In this document: positions 63,533-64,000 of the stretch, in pieces | Layout: each line of letters starts with the position of its first letter | Position numbering within the stretch: the first letter of the stretch is position 1 | Assembly: GCA_017456555.1 (NCBI GenBank) | Contig: JAFTJF010000011.1 | Span: forward strand, 285,831-349,830 | Direction: 5' to 3' | DNA length: 64,000 nt | Source: Clostridia bacterium | GTDB lineage: Bacteria > Bacillota > Clostridia > TANB77 > CAG-508 | Program-made: the position numbers and the translations under genes | The notes under the pieces: generated by a model | What the model was told of the DNA's origin: nothing | The model's database searches: none | What the model saw: the letters and a program-made list of their open reading frames with translations, nothing else

Positions 63533-63603
63533 TAAAATCACTTCTTAAAATAATACGCATATTATATGTTAGGACATAAAGTCCAATAAAGGAGGCTATT
63601 GTT

Positions 63604-64000
63604 ATGGGATGTTATAAAAAGACTGGATTGAATATTATTTCTATTATAATAAGTATTGTGTTTGCTTTTATAGTTTTTTCTATTTTTAGCACAGAAATAT
63701 TTACTGCAATACCAACTTTACTTTTTACTGCAATAGGAGTAACAGGATTTTTCTTGATAGTATTATTAGGAACAATTTTATTTTCTAGAAGAAAAGAAGA
63801 ATATTGCTTATGTGAATTTGGTCCATTATTATTAATTGGAATTTTGGGAACAATAGTAATTGCAAGTTTACTTCTTGCAATTACAGTAGGAGCTACAGCA
63901 TTAGCAGTTTTAATAGCCATATTTACTTTTTTCTTTGTTCTTGCAATTATTCAATTTTTCTTATTAGTACTTTGTTTAATAAAAATAGAATGTATCTGTA
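63604..64000 (+). CDS. Hypothetical membrane protein, 3' end outside window
   Basis: At least 132 residues. Four hydrophobic helices (about 8-28, 32-55, 74-95 and 100-125) are joined by short loops, with Cys residues at GCYKKTG, EYCLCEFG and IECIC. The family is unknown. AAGGAGG precedes the ATG. A minus-strand frame in the same stretch is only a shadow of this gene. Confidence 0.6.
   Translation, partial: MGCYKKTGLNIISIIISIVFAFIVFSIFSTEIFTAIPTLLFTAIGVTGFFLIVLLGTILFSRRKEEYCLCEFGPLLLIGILGTIVIASLLLAITVGATALAVLIAIFTFFFVLAIIQFFLLVLCLIKIECIC

Noticed and set aside
63612-63920. Minus-strand ORF near the window end
   Set aside because: It is the reverse of a clear plus-strand membrane protein with AAGGAGG and ATG at 63604.
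1-64000. CRISPR arrays, insertion sequences, prophage, tRNA or rRNA genes
   Set aside because: Reading both strands gave no regular spaced repeats, transposase, integrase or structural phage genes, and no cloverleaf or ribosomal sequence.

Overview
The window is a very AT-rich chromosomal segment of a low-GC, Gram-positive anaerobe, most likely a spore-forming member of the Clostridia (Bacillota). The signs are spoVS and a GerW/YtfJ gene, rubredoxin, acetate kinase, an Rrf2-NifS-NifU-MnmA iron-sulfur cluster, OLE RNA with oapA, strong AGGAGG ribosome sites, AGA/AAA/ATA-rich codon use and standard TTGACA-N17-TATAAT promoters. TGA is an ordinary stop (VanZ, CPBP, ZIP and GH13 genes end in it) and Trp is TGG.

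Layout. 1-7.8 kb: 3' end of ackA, convergent rqcH, three membrane or surface hypotheticals, pgi, then an intergenic region of about 1 kb that carries an OLE-type large non-coding RNA followed by its partner gene oapA. 7.9-17.9 kb: holA, an IMP dehydrogenase, a GH13 glycosidase, guaA, an FSA-type aldolase, a foreign-looking membrane protein and ymdB. 18-23.4 kb: spoVS, a peptide-type binding protein, recA (interrupted by an in-frame TGA), recX, scpA. 23.6-38.6 kb: ABC exporter pair, gerW, an operon ending in recG, a TGS/uridine-kinase-like nucleoside kinase, RNHCP protein, VanZ protein, argS. 38.8-47.6 kb: WG-repeat surface protein, mini-rubredoxin, small membrane proteins, flavodoxin-like reductase, EcsC protein, C39-like peptidase, acyl-CoA synthetase. 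47.6-52.5 kb: two convergent small-RNA-like units, then two sigma/anti-sigma pairs, the second with a frameshifted sigma gene. 52.6-64 kb: hypotheticals, Nudix, phosphatase, CPBP protease, the iron-sulfur cluster, a MATE-cytidylate-kinase-like fusion, a ZIP transporter and a truncated membrane protein.

Five single genes (10661, 15203, 18321 minus, 23609, 33626) stand out. Each sits alone between housekeeping genes, most with a recognisable promoter and each with a strong terminator, and each has higher GC and non-AGA arginine codons. They look like separately acquired one-gene islets.

The observations most worth following are the recA nonsense codon, the OLE/OapA locus, the back-to-back small RNA units at 47.68-47.88 kb, the structured leader of the most GC-rich islet, the MATE-kinase fusion, and a shared motif in front of the last two genes. 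No tRNA, rRNA, CRISPR array, insertion sequence or prophage was seen.
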